Under the pieces are notes generated by a model. It did not search any database. It was not told where the DNA came from and was given only the letters and a program-made list of their open reading frames with translations. The position numbers and the translations under genes were made by a program. Positions 50,270 through 58,894 of a stretch of 58,894 nt of DNA are shown in pieces. Within the stretch, counting starts at the first letter, position 1. Every line of letters begins with the position of its first letter. The DNA is taken from positions 1 through 58,894 of the forward strand of contig JAFZDL010000078.1 in assembly GCA_017561205.1 (NCBI GenBank). The letters run 5' to 3'. Source of the DNA: Oscillospiraceae bacterium (GTDB taxonomy: Bacteria; Bacillota; Clostridia; Oscillospirales; Oscillospiraceae).

Positions 50270-51250
50270 ATGGAACAAAAGGTATTGCGTTTCAGCACGG
50301 TGGTGATTGTGGTGGCGCTGACCCTGCGGTTGCTGGGCAGTGCCGGGCTGGACTTTATCCTGTCCCCAAAAGCGGCCACCTGGATGTTCTTTTTGCAAAC
50401 CGGGCGGCTCAGCAAGCCGGTAAACATAGAATCCACCGAACCGACCAAAGCCACAACCCCCACCGCTCCCCAAACACCGCCTGCGCCATCCAAACCGGTG
50501 GACATCCCCACCTTCTCCCCCGACGATGCCGCCGCCATCACAGTCAGCAGCGGATTTTCCTTTCAGGCCGACCTGCCCGCTTTGCTGACAAAGCCCCTTT
50601 CCTGGGACTTAAGCGGGGACGAACCTACGGTGCTGATCGTCCACTCTCACAGCACGGAAAGCTACAACGGCGGCGGCTACAAGGAAACCTCTCCCTATCA
50701 CACCCTGGACGCAAACCACAATATGATCTCTATCGGTGCTTATGTGGCTGACCTTTTGGAAAAAGGGGGCATTTCGGTGATTCACGACACCGCCATCCAC
50801 GACAACCCCTCCTACGACCTTTCCTACACCAACAGCCGCAGAAGTATGCAGGAATACCTGAAACGCTATCCCTCCATTCGCCTTGTGCTGGATCTGCACC
50901 GGGATTCTTATGAGGATGCCGCCGGCAACCAAATCGCCCACACGGTATTTTCCGAAGGAGAAACTCTCGCGCCGCTGATGTTTGTGGTAGGCACTGACTA
51001 CGGCGGGCTAACCCATCCCAAGTGGCAAGAGAACCTCTCCTTAGCGCTGAAACTGCAAACACAATTGGAATCCTTTTGTCCGGGAATCTGCCGAAACCTG
51101 AATTTACGCACCCAGCGTTTCAATCAAGATCTTTCTGTGGGGTCACTATTGGTGGAAGTGGGGGCATCGGGTAACACCCACGCCCAGGCGCTGAAAGCCG
51201 CAGAAATGCTGGCAGAGGCAATTTTATCTCTGGCCCACGGCAGCAAATAA
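50270..51250 (+). CDS. spoIIP: Stage II sporulation protein P
   Basis: SpoIIP is an amidase/endopeptidase that thins septal peptidoglycan during engulfment. An N-terminal membrane helix (RFSTVVIVVALTLRLLG) and a Pro/Thr linker precede the enzyme domain with VLIVHSHSTESY (zinc His and Glu), LVLDLHRDSYED, VVGTDYGG and LLVEVGASGNTHAQAL. ATG 50270 has GGAGG 5 bases before; an overlapping frame from 49940 is an artefact. 326 residues. Confidence 0.92.
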   Translation: MEQKVLRFSTVVIVVALTLRLLGSAGLDFILSPKAATWMFFLQTGRLSKPVNIESTEPTKATTPTAPQTPPAPSKPVDIPTFSPDDAAAITVSSGFSFQADLPALLTKPLSWDLSGDEPTVLIVHSHSTESYNGGGYKETSPYHTLDANHNMISIGAYVADLLEKGGISVIHDTAIHDNPSYDLSYTNSRRSMQEYLKRYPSIRLVLDLHRDSYEDAAGNQIAHTVFSEGETLAPLMFVVGTDYGGLTHPKWQENLSLALKLQTQLESFCPGICRNLNLRTQRFNQDLSVGSLLVEVGASGNTHAQALKAAEMLAEAILSLAHGSK

Positions 51251-51279
51251 AAAAGGAACGGCAATGCCGTTCCTTTTTT
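51250..51279. terminator. Terminator of spoIIP
   Basis: AAAAAGGAACGGCA pairs with TGCCGTTCCTTTTT with almost no loop, and T's follow. Confidence 0.85.
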
Positions 51280-51283
51280 AACT

Positions 51284-51392
51284 ACGTCATTCCGAGCCTG
51301 CGGTAGCAGGCGTGGGAATCTCTTGGTAACATCTTGCAATTACGCACACTATACCAGGAGATTGCCACGGGTCTTCGACCCTCGCAATGACG
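51284..51392. repeat. GTCATT interspersed repeat, copy 2
   Basis: It starts ACGTCATTCCGAGCCTGCGG and ends GCAATGACG, with GGAGATTGCCACG inside, matching the 50192-50242 repeat in parts. It lies between spoIIP and rqcH. Confidence 0.55.
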
Positions 51393-51426
51393 AGGAAATT
51401 TGTAACTTGTAATTTATAATTATGAA

Positions 51427-53166
51427 TTATTTCTTTTCTGCGTTCAGCGGGTCTACCACGATATCCGGGTAGGGATTAACAATGACAGTTCTATGGGAGT
51501 GATAGATTACCATACCGGGCTTTCTGTCCGGGGTCTTCTTCACCATTTTTACCGGTACTACATCCACCGGCACATTCTGTCCGCCGGCGGTTTCCGCATA
51601 ATGGGCCGCCAGCTGGGCCGCCTGGGTAATGGTATCATCCGGGGGCGTTGTGCCGCCACAGGAGATGATCACGTGGCTGCCGTGGACCTTGGAAGCGTGA
51701 AGCCAAATATCGTCCTTCCGGGCCGCCTTAAAGGTTAGCTCATCATTTTGGGCATTGTTCCGGCCCACATAAATGGGATAGCCGTCGGTGGATGTAAACC
51801 GCATAGGGGGCAGCTTGCCGGTTTTCATTTTCCGCTTGCCGGTATCCTGCTTTACATAGCCGCCCTCCTGCAATTCCCGGCGGATTTCTTCCAGTTCCGC
51901 CTCGGATTGAGCCCGGTTCAGCTCGTCCAGCACGCTTTGCAAATAGGCAAGCTCCTGAGCACCCAGCTCCAGCTGCCGGGTCAGTTCCTTTTCCGCAGTC
52001 TTCATACGGGCATAGTCCTTATAGTACTTGGCCGCATTCTGTTGGGGTGACAGCAAGGGTGACAACGCCACCTGTATTTCCGCCATATTCTCATCATAAA
52101 AGTCCTGGACCGATACAGATGTCTGCCCCTTTTTGATGAGGTGCAGGTTTGCGGTGAGGATATCGCCCAACTGGCGCAGCCGTTCCCGTTCCAAGCTTTC
52201 CGCGCGCTCTTTTTCCTGTATGGCCATTTTCTTGGTCAGCCGCTGACAGAGATTCTGCACAGTCTTCCGCAGTCCCTGGCTCTTCTGCCGCATGGCGTCC
52301 TTCCGGTCCCGGAGAGTGTAGAATCCGTCCAGCAGGCTGCCAAAAGAATCTTTCTCCACACAGCCGCCGTACTGGCGAATAGGGCAAAAGGCAAACTGCT
52401 TAGGGCTTCCGTCGGCTGTGGTATAGAGATAGGGCGCAGGGTGATTTAAATGTTCGGCAAAAAACAGTTCCACTTTCTCCGCCACAGTGGGAATATTTAA
52501 TTCCTCTATCCGGGCATCGGTCTCGCCGGCAGCAAACAGAGCCGCCTCCCGGCACACCAAGGGAGAAAGACCGCCAAAATTATCCATCAACCGGTCGCAG
52601 AGCAAATCTGCGCCGGGTCTCAGCAAGATTTCAGCAAAATCCTTGCAGGTTGCAGGGTTTTCTTTTTCAATGGGGGCAGGGTTTTGGTAGTACATACCCG
52701 GCAATGCAGGCCGAGCCGCTTCGTCCAGGCCCACCCGGCGCAGGCAGTCGATGATCCGTCCGTCAGCGCCCAGCAGGTACAGATTACAGGTTCTGCCCAT
52801 CAGCTCGGCAACTAATTTCTTCTGCACCGGGTCGCCCATTTCGTCAATGCAATCAAAGGTAAATTCCGCCCACCGCTCCATAGGGATTTGGCGGATTTCT
52901 GCCAAGCGGGCGCCGGACAGGTGCTTGCGCAACAGCATGCAGAACATGGGCGGCTCCGGGGGATTCTCGGGGCTTCCCTCCGTCAAATGCAGGCGGGGTG
53001 CTGTGGGATTCATACCGAACAGGAGCTTATAGCGTCCCTCGGGGGATTTTAAGTGGAGAATCACCGTGTCCCGGCTGGGCTGGTGGATCTTCTCCACCCT
53101 GCCGCCGGGGGTTTTCTCCCGGATCTCTGTCAGCACCGCCGACAGAAAAAAAGCATCAAATGCCAT
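51427..53166 (-). CDS. rqcH: Ribosome quality-control protein RqcH (NFACT family)
   Basis: RqcH binds stalled 50S subunits and adds C-terminal alanine tails to nascent chains. The N-terminal NFACT-N domain starts MAFDAFFLSAVLTEI, with PGGRVEKIHQPSRDTVIL and a central coiled coil (~290-420, RLTKKMAIQEKERAESLER). The C-terminal NFACT-R domain has YPIYVGRNNAQNDELTFK, DIWLHASKVHGSHVII and HRTVIVNP. The Asp-Arg pair of NFACT-N lies within the region around 95-100. It starts directly at the mrnC stop (TAA/ATG adjacent). Confidence 0.92.
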   Translation of the reverse strand: MAFDAFFLSAVLTEIREKTPGGRVEKIHQPSRDTVILHLKSPEGRYKLLFGMNPTAPRLHLTEGSPENPPEPPMFCMLLRKHLSGARLAEIRQIPMERWAEFTFDCIDEMGDPVQKKLVAELMGRTCNLYLLGADGRIIDCLRRVGLDEAARPALPGMYYQNPAPIEKENPATCKDFAEILLRPGADLLCDRLMDNFGGLSPLVCREAALFAAGETDARIEELNIPTVAEKVELFFAEHLNHPAPYLYTTADGSPKQFAFCPIRQYGGCVEKDSFGSLLDGFYTLRDRKDAMRQKSQGLRKTVQNLCQRLTKKMAIQEKERAESLERERLRQLGDILTANLHLIKKGQTSVSVQDFYDENMAEIQVALSPLLSPQQNAAKYYKDYARMKTAEKELTRQLELGAQELAYLQSVLDELNRAQSEAELEEIRRELQEGGYVKQDTGKRKMKTGKLPPMRFTSTDGYPIYVGRNNAQNDELTFKAARKDDIWLHASKVHGSHVIISCGGTTPPDDTITQAAQLAAHYAETAGGQNVPVDVVPVKMVKKTPDRKPGMVIYHSHRTVIVNPYPDIVVDPLNAEKK

Positions 53167-53574
53167 TTATGCGTCCTCTTTCATCATAATCGCAAACAGT
53201 TCGTTCAGCCGCTCCGTGCGGCCCAACAGGTACAGCGCCCCAAACAGAGCCTCCAGGCCGGTAGCTTTGGCATACTCAATACGGCTGGCGGATTTGGGAG
53301 CTGCGTGGGTATGGGCATTCTTGCCCCGGCGAAAAAAGCCCAACTCTTCCTCGGTGAGGAACGGCTTAATCTTATCGGCAAAAGCCGCCTGGGTGGGGGC
53401 TTTCACCAAACGGACCGTGTCCTTATGAAGCTTCAGCACCGTCTGATCTCCCTTTTCGCATAAGTAAGCCCGGCACATCAGCTCATAGGCGCCGTCGCCA
53501 ATATGGGCCAACCCTAAGCTGGAAATGGTATTCACCTGCCGGACATCCCAATTCATCTGAAAGTAATTTTCCAC
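53167..53574 (-). CDS. mrnC: Mini-ribonuclease III
   Basis: A dimeric RNase III catalytic domain without a double-stranded-RNA-binding domain, acting in 23S rRNA maturation. LGLAHIGDGAYELMCRAYL, YAKATGLEALFGALYLLG and KSASRIEYAKATG are characteristic. The start is placed at GTG 53574 because AAGGAG is 7 bases before it; the ATG two codons earlier (53580) lies only 1 base after that site. 135 residues. rqcH follows without a gap. Confidence 0.9.
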   Translation of the reverse strand: MENYFQMNWDVRQVNTISSLGLAHIGDGAYELMCRAYLCEKGDQTVLKLHKDTVRLVKAPTQAAFADKIKPFLTEEELGFFRRGKNAHTHAAPKSASRIEYAKATGLEALFGALYLLGRTERLNELFAIMMKEDA

Positions 53575-53652
53575 GGCCATTCTCCTTGTTTCTTCTTTAT
53601 GGGTATTATAGCCTGTCTTTGGCTTTTTTTCAATGGCTTGTTGCATTCTTCA

Positions 53653-53681
53653 TTGACGAAAGAACCGTTTTTTGCTATACT
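53653..53681 (+). promoter_or_regulatory. Promoter of trmB-mnmG
   Basis: TTGACG (53653-53658), a 17-base spacer, TATACT (53676-53681). Confidence 0.65.
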
Positions 53682-53718
53682 ATACCCTGAAAATGCTTGA
53701 AAATGCGAGGTTTTTGTT

Positions 53719-54396
53719 ATGAGAATGCGCAGAATGAAGAACTTGGACAGCCGTATGGCAGCCACCGCTGCCTATCGGATTGAAAATCCTGCCGACCGCA
53801 AGGGCATTTGGCGGGAATTGAAGAAAGATTGTAACGCCCTTTGGGTAGAAGTCGGCTGCGGCAAGGGCAAGTTCACCGCAGAGACCGCGCAGGCCAATCC
53901 CGATGTGCTGCTGATCGCTGTGGAGCGGTGCCGGGAGGCTATGGTTGTAGCCATGGAAAATGCGCAGAATATGGGTCTTACGAATGTATTTTTCATCGAT
54001 ATGGACGTTTCTAACATTGAAGAAATTTTCGCCCCCGGGGAAATGGATCGGCTGTTTATCAACTTCCCCGACCCCTGGCCCCGGAAGAAAAACGGCAAGC
54101 GCCGGCTGACCCATCGGGGTTTCCTGGACAAATACTGCCGCACCGTAAAAGAGGGCGGCGAGATCCACTTCAAGACCGACAACGCGCCCCTGTTTGAATT
54201 CTCCGTGGAAGAGTTTGCTGCCTGTGGTCTGGAAGTGAAGAATCTCACCCGGAATCTCCACGAAAACGGCATTGTTGGCATTATGACCGGCTACGAGGAG
54301 AAGTTCCACGCTTTGGGTACACCCATTAACCGCTGCGAAGTGGTATGTAAGCCCTTCGTTATGCCTAAGGAAGAAAAGAAAACCGACGAGGAATAA
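53719..54396 (+). CDS. trmB: tRNA (guanine-46-N7)-methyltransferase
   Basis: It adds a methyl group to G46 of tRNAs. The S-adenosylmethionine site WVEVGCGKGKFTAETA, the signature INFPDPWPRKKNGKRRLTH and FKTDNAPLFEFS are diagnostic of TrmB. 225 residues. The start is ATG 53719 after GAGG; a second in-frame Met a few codons on is possible. mnmG follows after 6 bases. Confidence 0.94.
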   Translation: MRMRRMKNLDSRMAATAAYRIENPADRKGIWRELKKDCNALWVEVGCGKGKFTAETAQANPDVLLIAVERCREAMVVAMENAQNMGLTNVFFIDMDVSNIEEIFAPGEMDRLFINFPDPWPRKKNGKRRLTHRGFLDKYCRTVKEGGEIHFKTDNAPLFEFSVEEFAACGLEVKNLTRNLHENGIVGIMTGYEEKFHALGTPINRCEVVCKPFVMPKEEKKTDEE

Positions 54397-54402
54397 AACT
54401 TT

Positions 54403-56280
54403 ATGAACACTTATCACGCAGGTTCCTGCGATATCGCGGTGATCGGTGCAGGTCACGCGGGCATTGAGGCAGCTTTGGCTGCTGCCCGGCTGGGCCACAA
54501 AGTCATTCTGTTCACCATCAATTTGGATGCCGTGGGCAATATGCCCTGCAATCCGGCCATCGGCGGCACAGGCAAAGGCCATTTGGTCCGGGAGCTGGAC
54601 GCTTTGGGCGGACAGATGGGTCTTGCGGCGGATGCGGCCTGCATCCAGTACCGGATGCTGAACCGGGGCAAAGGCCCGGCTGTCCACTCTCTTCGCGCCC
54701 AGGGCGACCGGCGGAAATATCAGGAGTATATGAAACACACTCTGGAGCTGCAGGAAAATTTGGAGCTGAAACAAGCCCAAATCGTTGAAGTATATACAGA
54801 AAACAATACTGTCACCGGTGTTCGCACCAAGCTGGGCGCAATTTACGATGCCAAAGCTGTCATCATCGCCACCGGCACGTACTTGGACAGCACCGTTATT
54901 ACCGGCGAGAGTGTGGAGTCTGCCGGCCCGGACGGTATGTACGCATCCATCGGTTTGGCTGACAATTTGCGTCAGTTGGGTCTGCCTTTGCGCCGGTTCA
55001 AAACCGGCACGCCGCCCCGTGTTAATCGCCGCAGTATTGATTTTTCCAAGATGGAATTGCAGCCCGGTGACGAAGACCCGGAGCCGTTCTCTTTCCGTAC
55101 CACCCACAAGCTGAACAACCAGGCAGTTTGCCACTTAACCTACACCAACGCCGAAACCCATCGGATCATCAAGGAAAATCTCCACCGCAGCCCCATGTAT
55201 GACGGAACGATTTCCGGCGTTGGTCCTCGGTACTGCCCCAGTATAGAAACCAAGATCGTCCGTTTTGCGGATAAGGAGCGGCATCAGCTGTTCATTGAAC
55301 CCTGCGGTTTGGACACGGAGGAGATGTATATTCAAGGCTTTTCCTCTTCCCTTCCCGAAGATGTGCAGCTAAAGATGCTGCGCACCGTTACAGGTTTGGA
55401 GAACGCGGAAATGATGCGTCCGGCCTATGCCATTGAATATGAGTGCATTGACCCCACGGCCCTACTGCCCACTTTGGAATATAAAAAAATCGCAGGCCTC
55501 TACGGCGCAGGCCAGTTCAATGGTTCTTCCGGCTACGAAGAAGCCGCCGTCCAGGGCTTGGTGGCCGGTATCAACGCGGCTTTGAAGCTACAAGGTAAAG
55601 ACCCACTCATTCTCACCCGGGACACCAGCTACATCGGTACGCTGATTGACGATTTGGTGACCAAGGGCACGGAAGAGCCTTACCGGATTATGACCAGCCG
55701 CAGTGAATACCGTCTGCTCCACCGGCAGGACAATGCCGACCGGCGACTGACCCATATCGGTGCGGCGGTGGGACTTGTCCCTGCTGAGCAACTTGCCAAG
55801 GTGGAAGAAAAATACCGGGCCGTGGAGAAAGAAATTGCCCGGCTGGAAGCCAAGGGTGTTCCCGGTTCTCCGGAGCTGAACGCGATGCTTGCTCTGCGTG
55901 AATCTACCCCGGTAGAAAATTCTGCAAGGCTTGTTGACCTCTTACGCAGACCCCAGGTGACCTATGCGGACATTGCACCCCTCGACCCGGAAAGACCGGA
56001 GCTACCTCTTTCCGTAACCGAGGCGGTGGAGATTCAAGTGAAGTATGCAGGTTATCTTGCCCGGCAGGAAAAGCAGGTGGCTGAATTCAAAAAGGAAGAA
56101 TCCCGACTCTTGCCCCCGGATTTGGATTACGAATCCATCGCAGGTCTGCGCTTGGAGGCCCGACAGAAACTCAGTGAAATTCGCCCTGTGTCCATTGGAC
56201 AGGCAGGCCGTATTTCCGGTGTCAGCCCGGCCGATATCGCCGTACTGCTGATTTACCTGGAACAGAATCCCCCTGAATAA
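54403..56280 (+). CDS. mnmG: tRNA uridine-5-carboxymethylaminomethyl modification enzyme
   Basis: An FAD protein that, with MnmE, modifies wobble uridines. The FAD loop [78 protein letters not shown] and [19 protein letters not shown] are all conserved; 625 residues is standard. It is co-transcribed with trmB and ends in a strong terminator. Confidence 0.96.
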   Translation: MNTYHAGSCDIAVIGAGHAGIEAALAAARLGHKVILFTINLDAVGNMPCNPAIGGTGKGHLVRELDALGGQMGLAADAACIQYRMLNRGKGPAVHSLRAQGDRRKYQEYMKHTLELQENLELKQAQIVEVYTENNTVTGVRTKLGAIYDAKAVIIATGTYLDSTVITGESVESAGPDGMYASIGLADNLRQLGLPLRRFKTGTPPRVNRRSIDFSKMELQPGDEDPEPFSFRTTHKLNNQAVCHLTYTNAETHRIIKENLHRSPMYDGTISGVGPRYCPSIETKIVRFADKERHQLFIEPCGLDTEEMYIQGFSSSLPEDVQLKMLRTVTGLENAEMMRPAYAIEYECIDPTALLPTLEYKKIAGLYGAGQFNGSSGYEEAAVQGLVAGINAALKLQGKDPLILTRDTSYIGTLIDDLVTKGTEEPYRIMTSRSEYRLLHRQDNADRRLTHIGAAVGLVPAEQLAKVEEKYRAVEKEIARLEAKGVPGSPELNAMLALRESTPVENSARLVDLLRRPQVTYADIAPLDPERPELPLSVTEAVEIQVKYAGYLARQEKQVAEFKKEESRLLPPDLDYESIAGLRLEARQKLSEIRPVSIGQAGRISGVSPADIAVLLIYLEQNPPE

Positions 56281-56282
56281 GC

Positions 56283-56316
56283 AAAAAAGGACTTGGCTTT
56301 CGCCAAGTCCTTTTGT
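56283..56316. terminator. Bidirectional terminator between mnmG and pnp
   Basis: AAAAGGACTTGG pairs with CCAAGTCCTTTT around CTTTCG, with A's left and T's right, serving both convergent genes. Confidence 0.88.
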
Positions 56317-56323
56317 TGTTCAA

Positions 56324-58447
56324 TTAGCCGTTGTTAGCCATCTCGTTCAGAGCGTCCTTGCGGCTGAAGTTTGCACGGCCCTTCTCATCGAAGCCCATGA
56401 ACTTAACCCAAGTCATATCGCCCAGGTTCAGAACATCCTCAACTTTCTCAACGCGGCGGTTCTCCAGCTTGGAGATGTGAACCATACCGTCGTGACCGGG
56501 AGCGATCTCAACGAAAGCGCCGATGGGCAGGATGCGAACGACCTTGCCGTAGTAGAGCTTACCCTCCTCGGGAACGAAGCAAATGTCGTCAACCATCTTC
56601 TTGGCAGCGTAGGCAGCGGCAGCGTCCACAGCGGAGATGAAGACGGAACCGTCGTCATCGATGTCCACCTTAGCGCCGGTGTCTGCGCAGATCTTCTGAA
56701 TGGTCTTGCCGCCGGAGCCGATGACCTCGCGGATCTTGTCCACGGGGATCTTCAGGCTGAGCATCTTGGGAGCGTACTCGGAAACCTCAGCGCGGGGCTC
56801 AGCGATGCAGGGCAGCATAATGCCGTCCAGGATCTCCAGACGAGCCTTACGGCAGCGCTCCAGAGCATCGGCAATGATTTCCATAGTCAGGCCCTTGTTC
56901 TTCAGGTCCATCTGGATAGCGGTAATACCCTCGGTAGTACCGGCAACCTTGAAGTCCATTTCGCCGTGGAAGTCCTCAACACCCTGAATATCGGTGAAGG
57001 TTCTCCACTCGCCGGTCTCCTGATCGGAGATCAGACCGCAGGAAATACCTGCAACAGGGCGCTTGATGGGCACGCCGGCGTCCATCAGAGCCAGGGTAGA
57101 ACCACAGATAGAGCCCTGGGAAGTAGAACCGTTGGAGCTCAGAACCTCGGAAACCACGCGGATAGCGTAGGGGAACTCCTCAACGGAGGGAATCACGGGG
57201 AGCAATGCCTTCTCAGCCAGAGCGCCGTGACCGATCTCACGACGGGAGGTGGAGCGGGCAGCTCTTGCTTCGCCGGTGGAGTAGGCGGGGAAGTTGTAGT
57301 GGTGGATATACCGACGAGTTTCCTCGGGGTAGATGGTGTCCAGCTTCTGCGCAGCGGACAGGGTGTTCAGGGTGCAGATGGACAGAACCTGGGTCTGACC
57401 ACGGCTGAACAGACCGCTACCGTGCACACGGGGCAGCAGGCCAACCTCGGCGCCCAGAGGACGGATATCGTCCATGCCACGGCCGTCAACACGCTTGCCG
57501 GCCAGCAGCCACTTCTTAACGACCTTCTTCTGCATCTTGTACAGGCAAACCTCGATATGCTCCTCGAAGTCCTCGTACTTCTCTGCAAACTTAGCAGCAA
57601 AGTCCAGACGGGCAGCGGTCAGACGCTCCTCGCGGACATTCTTGTCGTCGGTGTCCAAAGCATACTCAATCTGACCCAGGCCGTACTCGATCAGATCGTC
57701 CAGCAGGTCGTGGTTCACAGCAGCCTTCTCGAAGGTGAACTTAGGCTTGCCGATCTCAGCAACAATGGAGTTAATGAACTTCACGATCTCCATATTGGTC
57801 TCGTGGGCAATGCGGATGGACTCCAGCACAACAGCCTCGGGAGCTTCGTTGGCCTCGGTCTCGATCATGACAACCTTCTCAAAGGTGGAGGCGATGCACA
57901 CGAAGCAGTCGCAAGCCTCACGCTCGTCGGCGGAGGGGTTCACGATATACTTGTCGCCCAGGTGCGCAACATTGGTGGTAGCAACAGGTCCGTTCCAAGG
58001 CACATCGGAAGAGGCGATGGCGATGGATGCGCCCAGGGATGCTACGATCTCAACAGGGTTATCGTAATCGTTAGCAAACACGGTGCAGGTAACGACGGTA
58101 TCATTACGCAGCTCCTCGTCGAACAGAGGACGCATGGGACGGTCAATGATACGGCTGTTCAGAATGCCGCGATCGGAGGGCTTGCCCTCACGGCGGTTAA
58201 AGGAGCCGGGGATGCGGCCTACGGAGTACATTCTCTCTTCGAACTCGATGGTCAGAGGGAAGTAGTCGATGCCGGACTTGGGAATGGGGTTGCAGGTGCA
58301 AGTGGTCAGCACTACGGTGTCACCGTAGCGGCAGATGCACTCTGCATTGGCCAGTTCAGCCACCTTACCGGTCTCTACGGTAAAGGGACGGCCACCGATT
58401 TCCATTTCGAAAACCTTATGATTGGGGAACTGTTTCTTGGTAATCAT
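56324..58447 (-). CDS. pnp: Polynucleotide phosphorylase
   Basis: A 3'-to-5' phosphorolytic exoribonuclease and degradosome component. Two RNase PH-like domains (FFPLTIEFEERMYSVGRIPGSFNRREG; ADEREACDCF...RVHGSGLFSRGQTQVLS; GDFHGEMDFKVAGT-like segment around DFHGEMDFK) are followed by a KH domain (IPVDKIREVIGSGGKTIQKI) and an S1 domain (YYGKVVRILPIGAFVEIAPGHDGMVHIS). 707 residues. AAGGAGG lies 8 bases before ATG. rpsO lies just upstream on the same strand, the usual rpsO-pnp order. Confidence 0.96.
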   Translation of the reverse strand: MITKKQFPNHKVFEMEIGGRPFTVETGKVAELANAECICRYGDTVVLTTCTCNPIPKSGIDYFPLTIEFEERMYSVGRIPGSFNRREGKPSDRGILNSRIIDRPMRPLFDEELRNDTVVTCTVFANDYDNPVEIVASLGASIAIASSDVPWNGPVATTNVAHLGDKYIVNPSADEREACDCFVCIASTFEKVVMIETEANEAPEAVVLESIRIAHETNMEIVKFINSIVAEIGKPKFTFEKAAVNHDLLDDLIEYGLGQIEYALDTDDKNVREERLTAARLDFAAKFAEKYEDFEEHIEVCLYKMQKKVVKKWLLAGKRVDGRGMDDIRPLGAEVGLLPRVHGSGLFSRGQTQVLSICTLNTLSAAQKLDTIYPEETRRYIHHYNFPAYSTGEARAARSTSRREIGHGALAEKALLPVIPSVEEFPYAIRVVSEVLSSNGSTSQGSICGSTLALMDAGVPIKRPVAGISCGLISDQETGEWRTFTDIQGVEDFHGEMDFKVAGTTEGITAIQMDLKNKGLTMEIIADALERCRKARLEILDGIMLPCIAEPRAEVSEYAPKMLSLKIPVDKIREVIGSGGKTIQKICADTGAKVDIDDDGSVFISAVDAAAAYAAKKMVDDICFVPEEGKLYYGKVVRILPIGAFVEIAPGHDGMVHISKLENRRVEKVEDVLNLGDMTWVKFMGFDEKGRANFSRKDALNEMANNG

Positions 58448-58674
58448 TTGTGTAACCTCCTTAATTTGTGGAATTGAAAATTGAAAATTGAAAGTTGAAA
58501 ATTAATTGCTTAATTTTCCTTTTCAACAGCCATTTCCAGGAGGTTTAGCACTTGAAACAAGCAACGAGCGGATCTGCAATTCGTTACCTCTTTCAACTGC
58601 TAAAAGCACTCCCAAAGGTATTGCAAAACGGAGTTGGGAAATCATTTTCAATTTTGAATTTTCAATTTTGAATG
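58448..58674. mobile_element. Possible small repeat element between rpsO and pnp
   Basis: GAAAATTGAAAATTG runs (58474-58503) are mirrored by CAATTTTGAATTTTCAATTTT (58648-58668), forming imperfect inverted ends around about 140 bases. Inside, a leftward 40-codon frame (58645-58523, MISQLRFAIPLGVLLAVERG...) is open but has no ribosome binding site. It may be a MITE-like insertion. Confidence 0.4.
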
Positions 58675-58707
58675 AAAAAGGGCGATGTTCCCATCGCCCT
58701 TTTTTGT
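58675..58707 (-). terminator. Terminator of rpsO
   Basis: AAAAAGGGCGATG pairs with CATCGCCCTTTTT around TTCC, just past the rpsO stop. Confidence 0.88.
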
Positions 58708-58708
58708 C

Positions 58709-58894
58709 TTACTTACGGATACCCAGCTTGGCGATCAGGGCGCGGTAACGGTTGATATCCTTGTGTGCCAGATAGTCCAGCATCTTGCGGCGCTTACCAA
58801 CCATCATCAGCAGACCACGACGGGAGTGGTTGTCGTGCTTGTGGGTACGCAGGTGATCGGTCAGCTCGTTGATACGGGCAGTCAGGATAGCGAC
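58709..58894 (-). CDS. rpsO: 30S ribosomal protein S15, C-terminal 61 residues (cut by window edge)
   Basis: The partial frame reads [21 protein letters not shown], then [20 protein letters not shown] and ends [16 protein letters not shown], which is S15 beyond doubt. The first ~27 codons lie outside the window. S15 binds 16S rRNA early in 30S assembly. The next gene downstream is pnp, the common arrangement. Confidence 0.96.
   Translation of the reverse strand, partial: VAILTARINELTDHLRTHKHDNHSRRGLLMMVGKRRKMLDYLAHKDINRYRALIAKLGIRK

Noticed and set aside
56477-58477. 666-codon frame opposite pnp
   Set aside because: Antisense shadow of polynucleotide phosphorylase with low-complexity Gly/Leu/Asn composition and no start signal.
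58523-58645. 40-codon leftward frame between rpsO and pnp
   Set aside because: Open but without a ribosome binding site; treated as part of a possible repeat element.

Overview
The window looks like chromosome from an anaerobic, spore-forming member of the Clostridia, most likely a gut Oscillospiraceae-type organism. Supporting genes are an alpha/beta-type small acid-soluble spore protein, SpoIIP, RqcH, MrnC, meso-diaminopimelate dehydrogenase under a lysine riboswitch, a FeoA/FeoB/Cys-rich cluster with a DtxR-type regulator, and a complete L-rhamnose catabolic operon. No tRNA, rRNA, CRISPR array or intact transposase/integrase was seen. The taxonomic placement is an inference from gene content.

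Regions, left to right. (1) 1-5.5 kb: the end of a DUF4180 gene, a promoter-repeat-terminator unit that may be a small RNA, a small unknown gene, a large FG-GAP/VCBS repeat protein, and a decayed locus where the start of a radical-SAM gene is joined to the C-terminal half of a LacI regulator. (2) 5.5-12.7 kb: a Fic protein and the rhamnose operon (AraC regulator, rhaB, rhaA, two class II aldolases). (3) 12.7-18.6 kb: accessory cargo bracketed by two copies of a ~130-bp repeat: a PNPOx-like protein, a DUF6512 membrane protein, a tocopherol-cyclase-like protein, and a five-gene leftward operon combining a DUF3990 (ADP-ribosyltransferase-like) module with a TIR-domain protein. (4) 18.6-24.5 kb: the most unusual locus. 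An ECF-type sigma factor is fused through a transmembrane helix to an outside repeat domain, and is followed by a small ORF, two zinc-ribbon proteins and two tandem lipoproteins. (5) 24.5-30.2 kb: an aminotransferase/HpcH-aldolase pair behind a second copy of the leader repeat, a truncated paralogue, and a CpsB-CpsC-CpsD tyrosine-phosphoregulation operon.

(6) 30.5-35.1 kb: the lysine operon dapA-dapB-ddh-lysA, transcribed leftward from a lysine riboswitch, with a palindromic MITE-like element between ddh and lysA. (7) 35.3-38.4 kb: a DeoR regulator divergent from a SorE-like dehydrogenase and a PfkB sugar-phosphate kinase. (8) 38.6-46 kb: TrkA/TrkH potassium uptake, a DtxR-type regulator, a SASP, nagB, and the feo operon with two DtxR-like palindromes. 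(9) 46-46.9 kb: a three-gene phage-like regulatory cassette with palindromic operators. (10) 46.9-58.9 kb: conserved housekeeping genes: diacylglycerol-kinase family protein, 23S rRNA methyltransferase-like protein, QueH, TadA, SpoIIP, RqcH, MrnC, TrmB, MnmG, PNPase and the end of rpsO.

The accessory half (about 0-30 kb) is marked by dispersed repeats and by tandem 10-12-bp-period sites resembling recombinase attachment sites, which suggests repeated insertion and loss of mobile elements. The right half is ordinary core genome.
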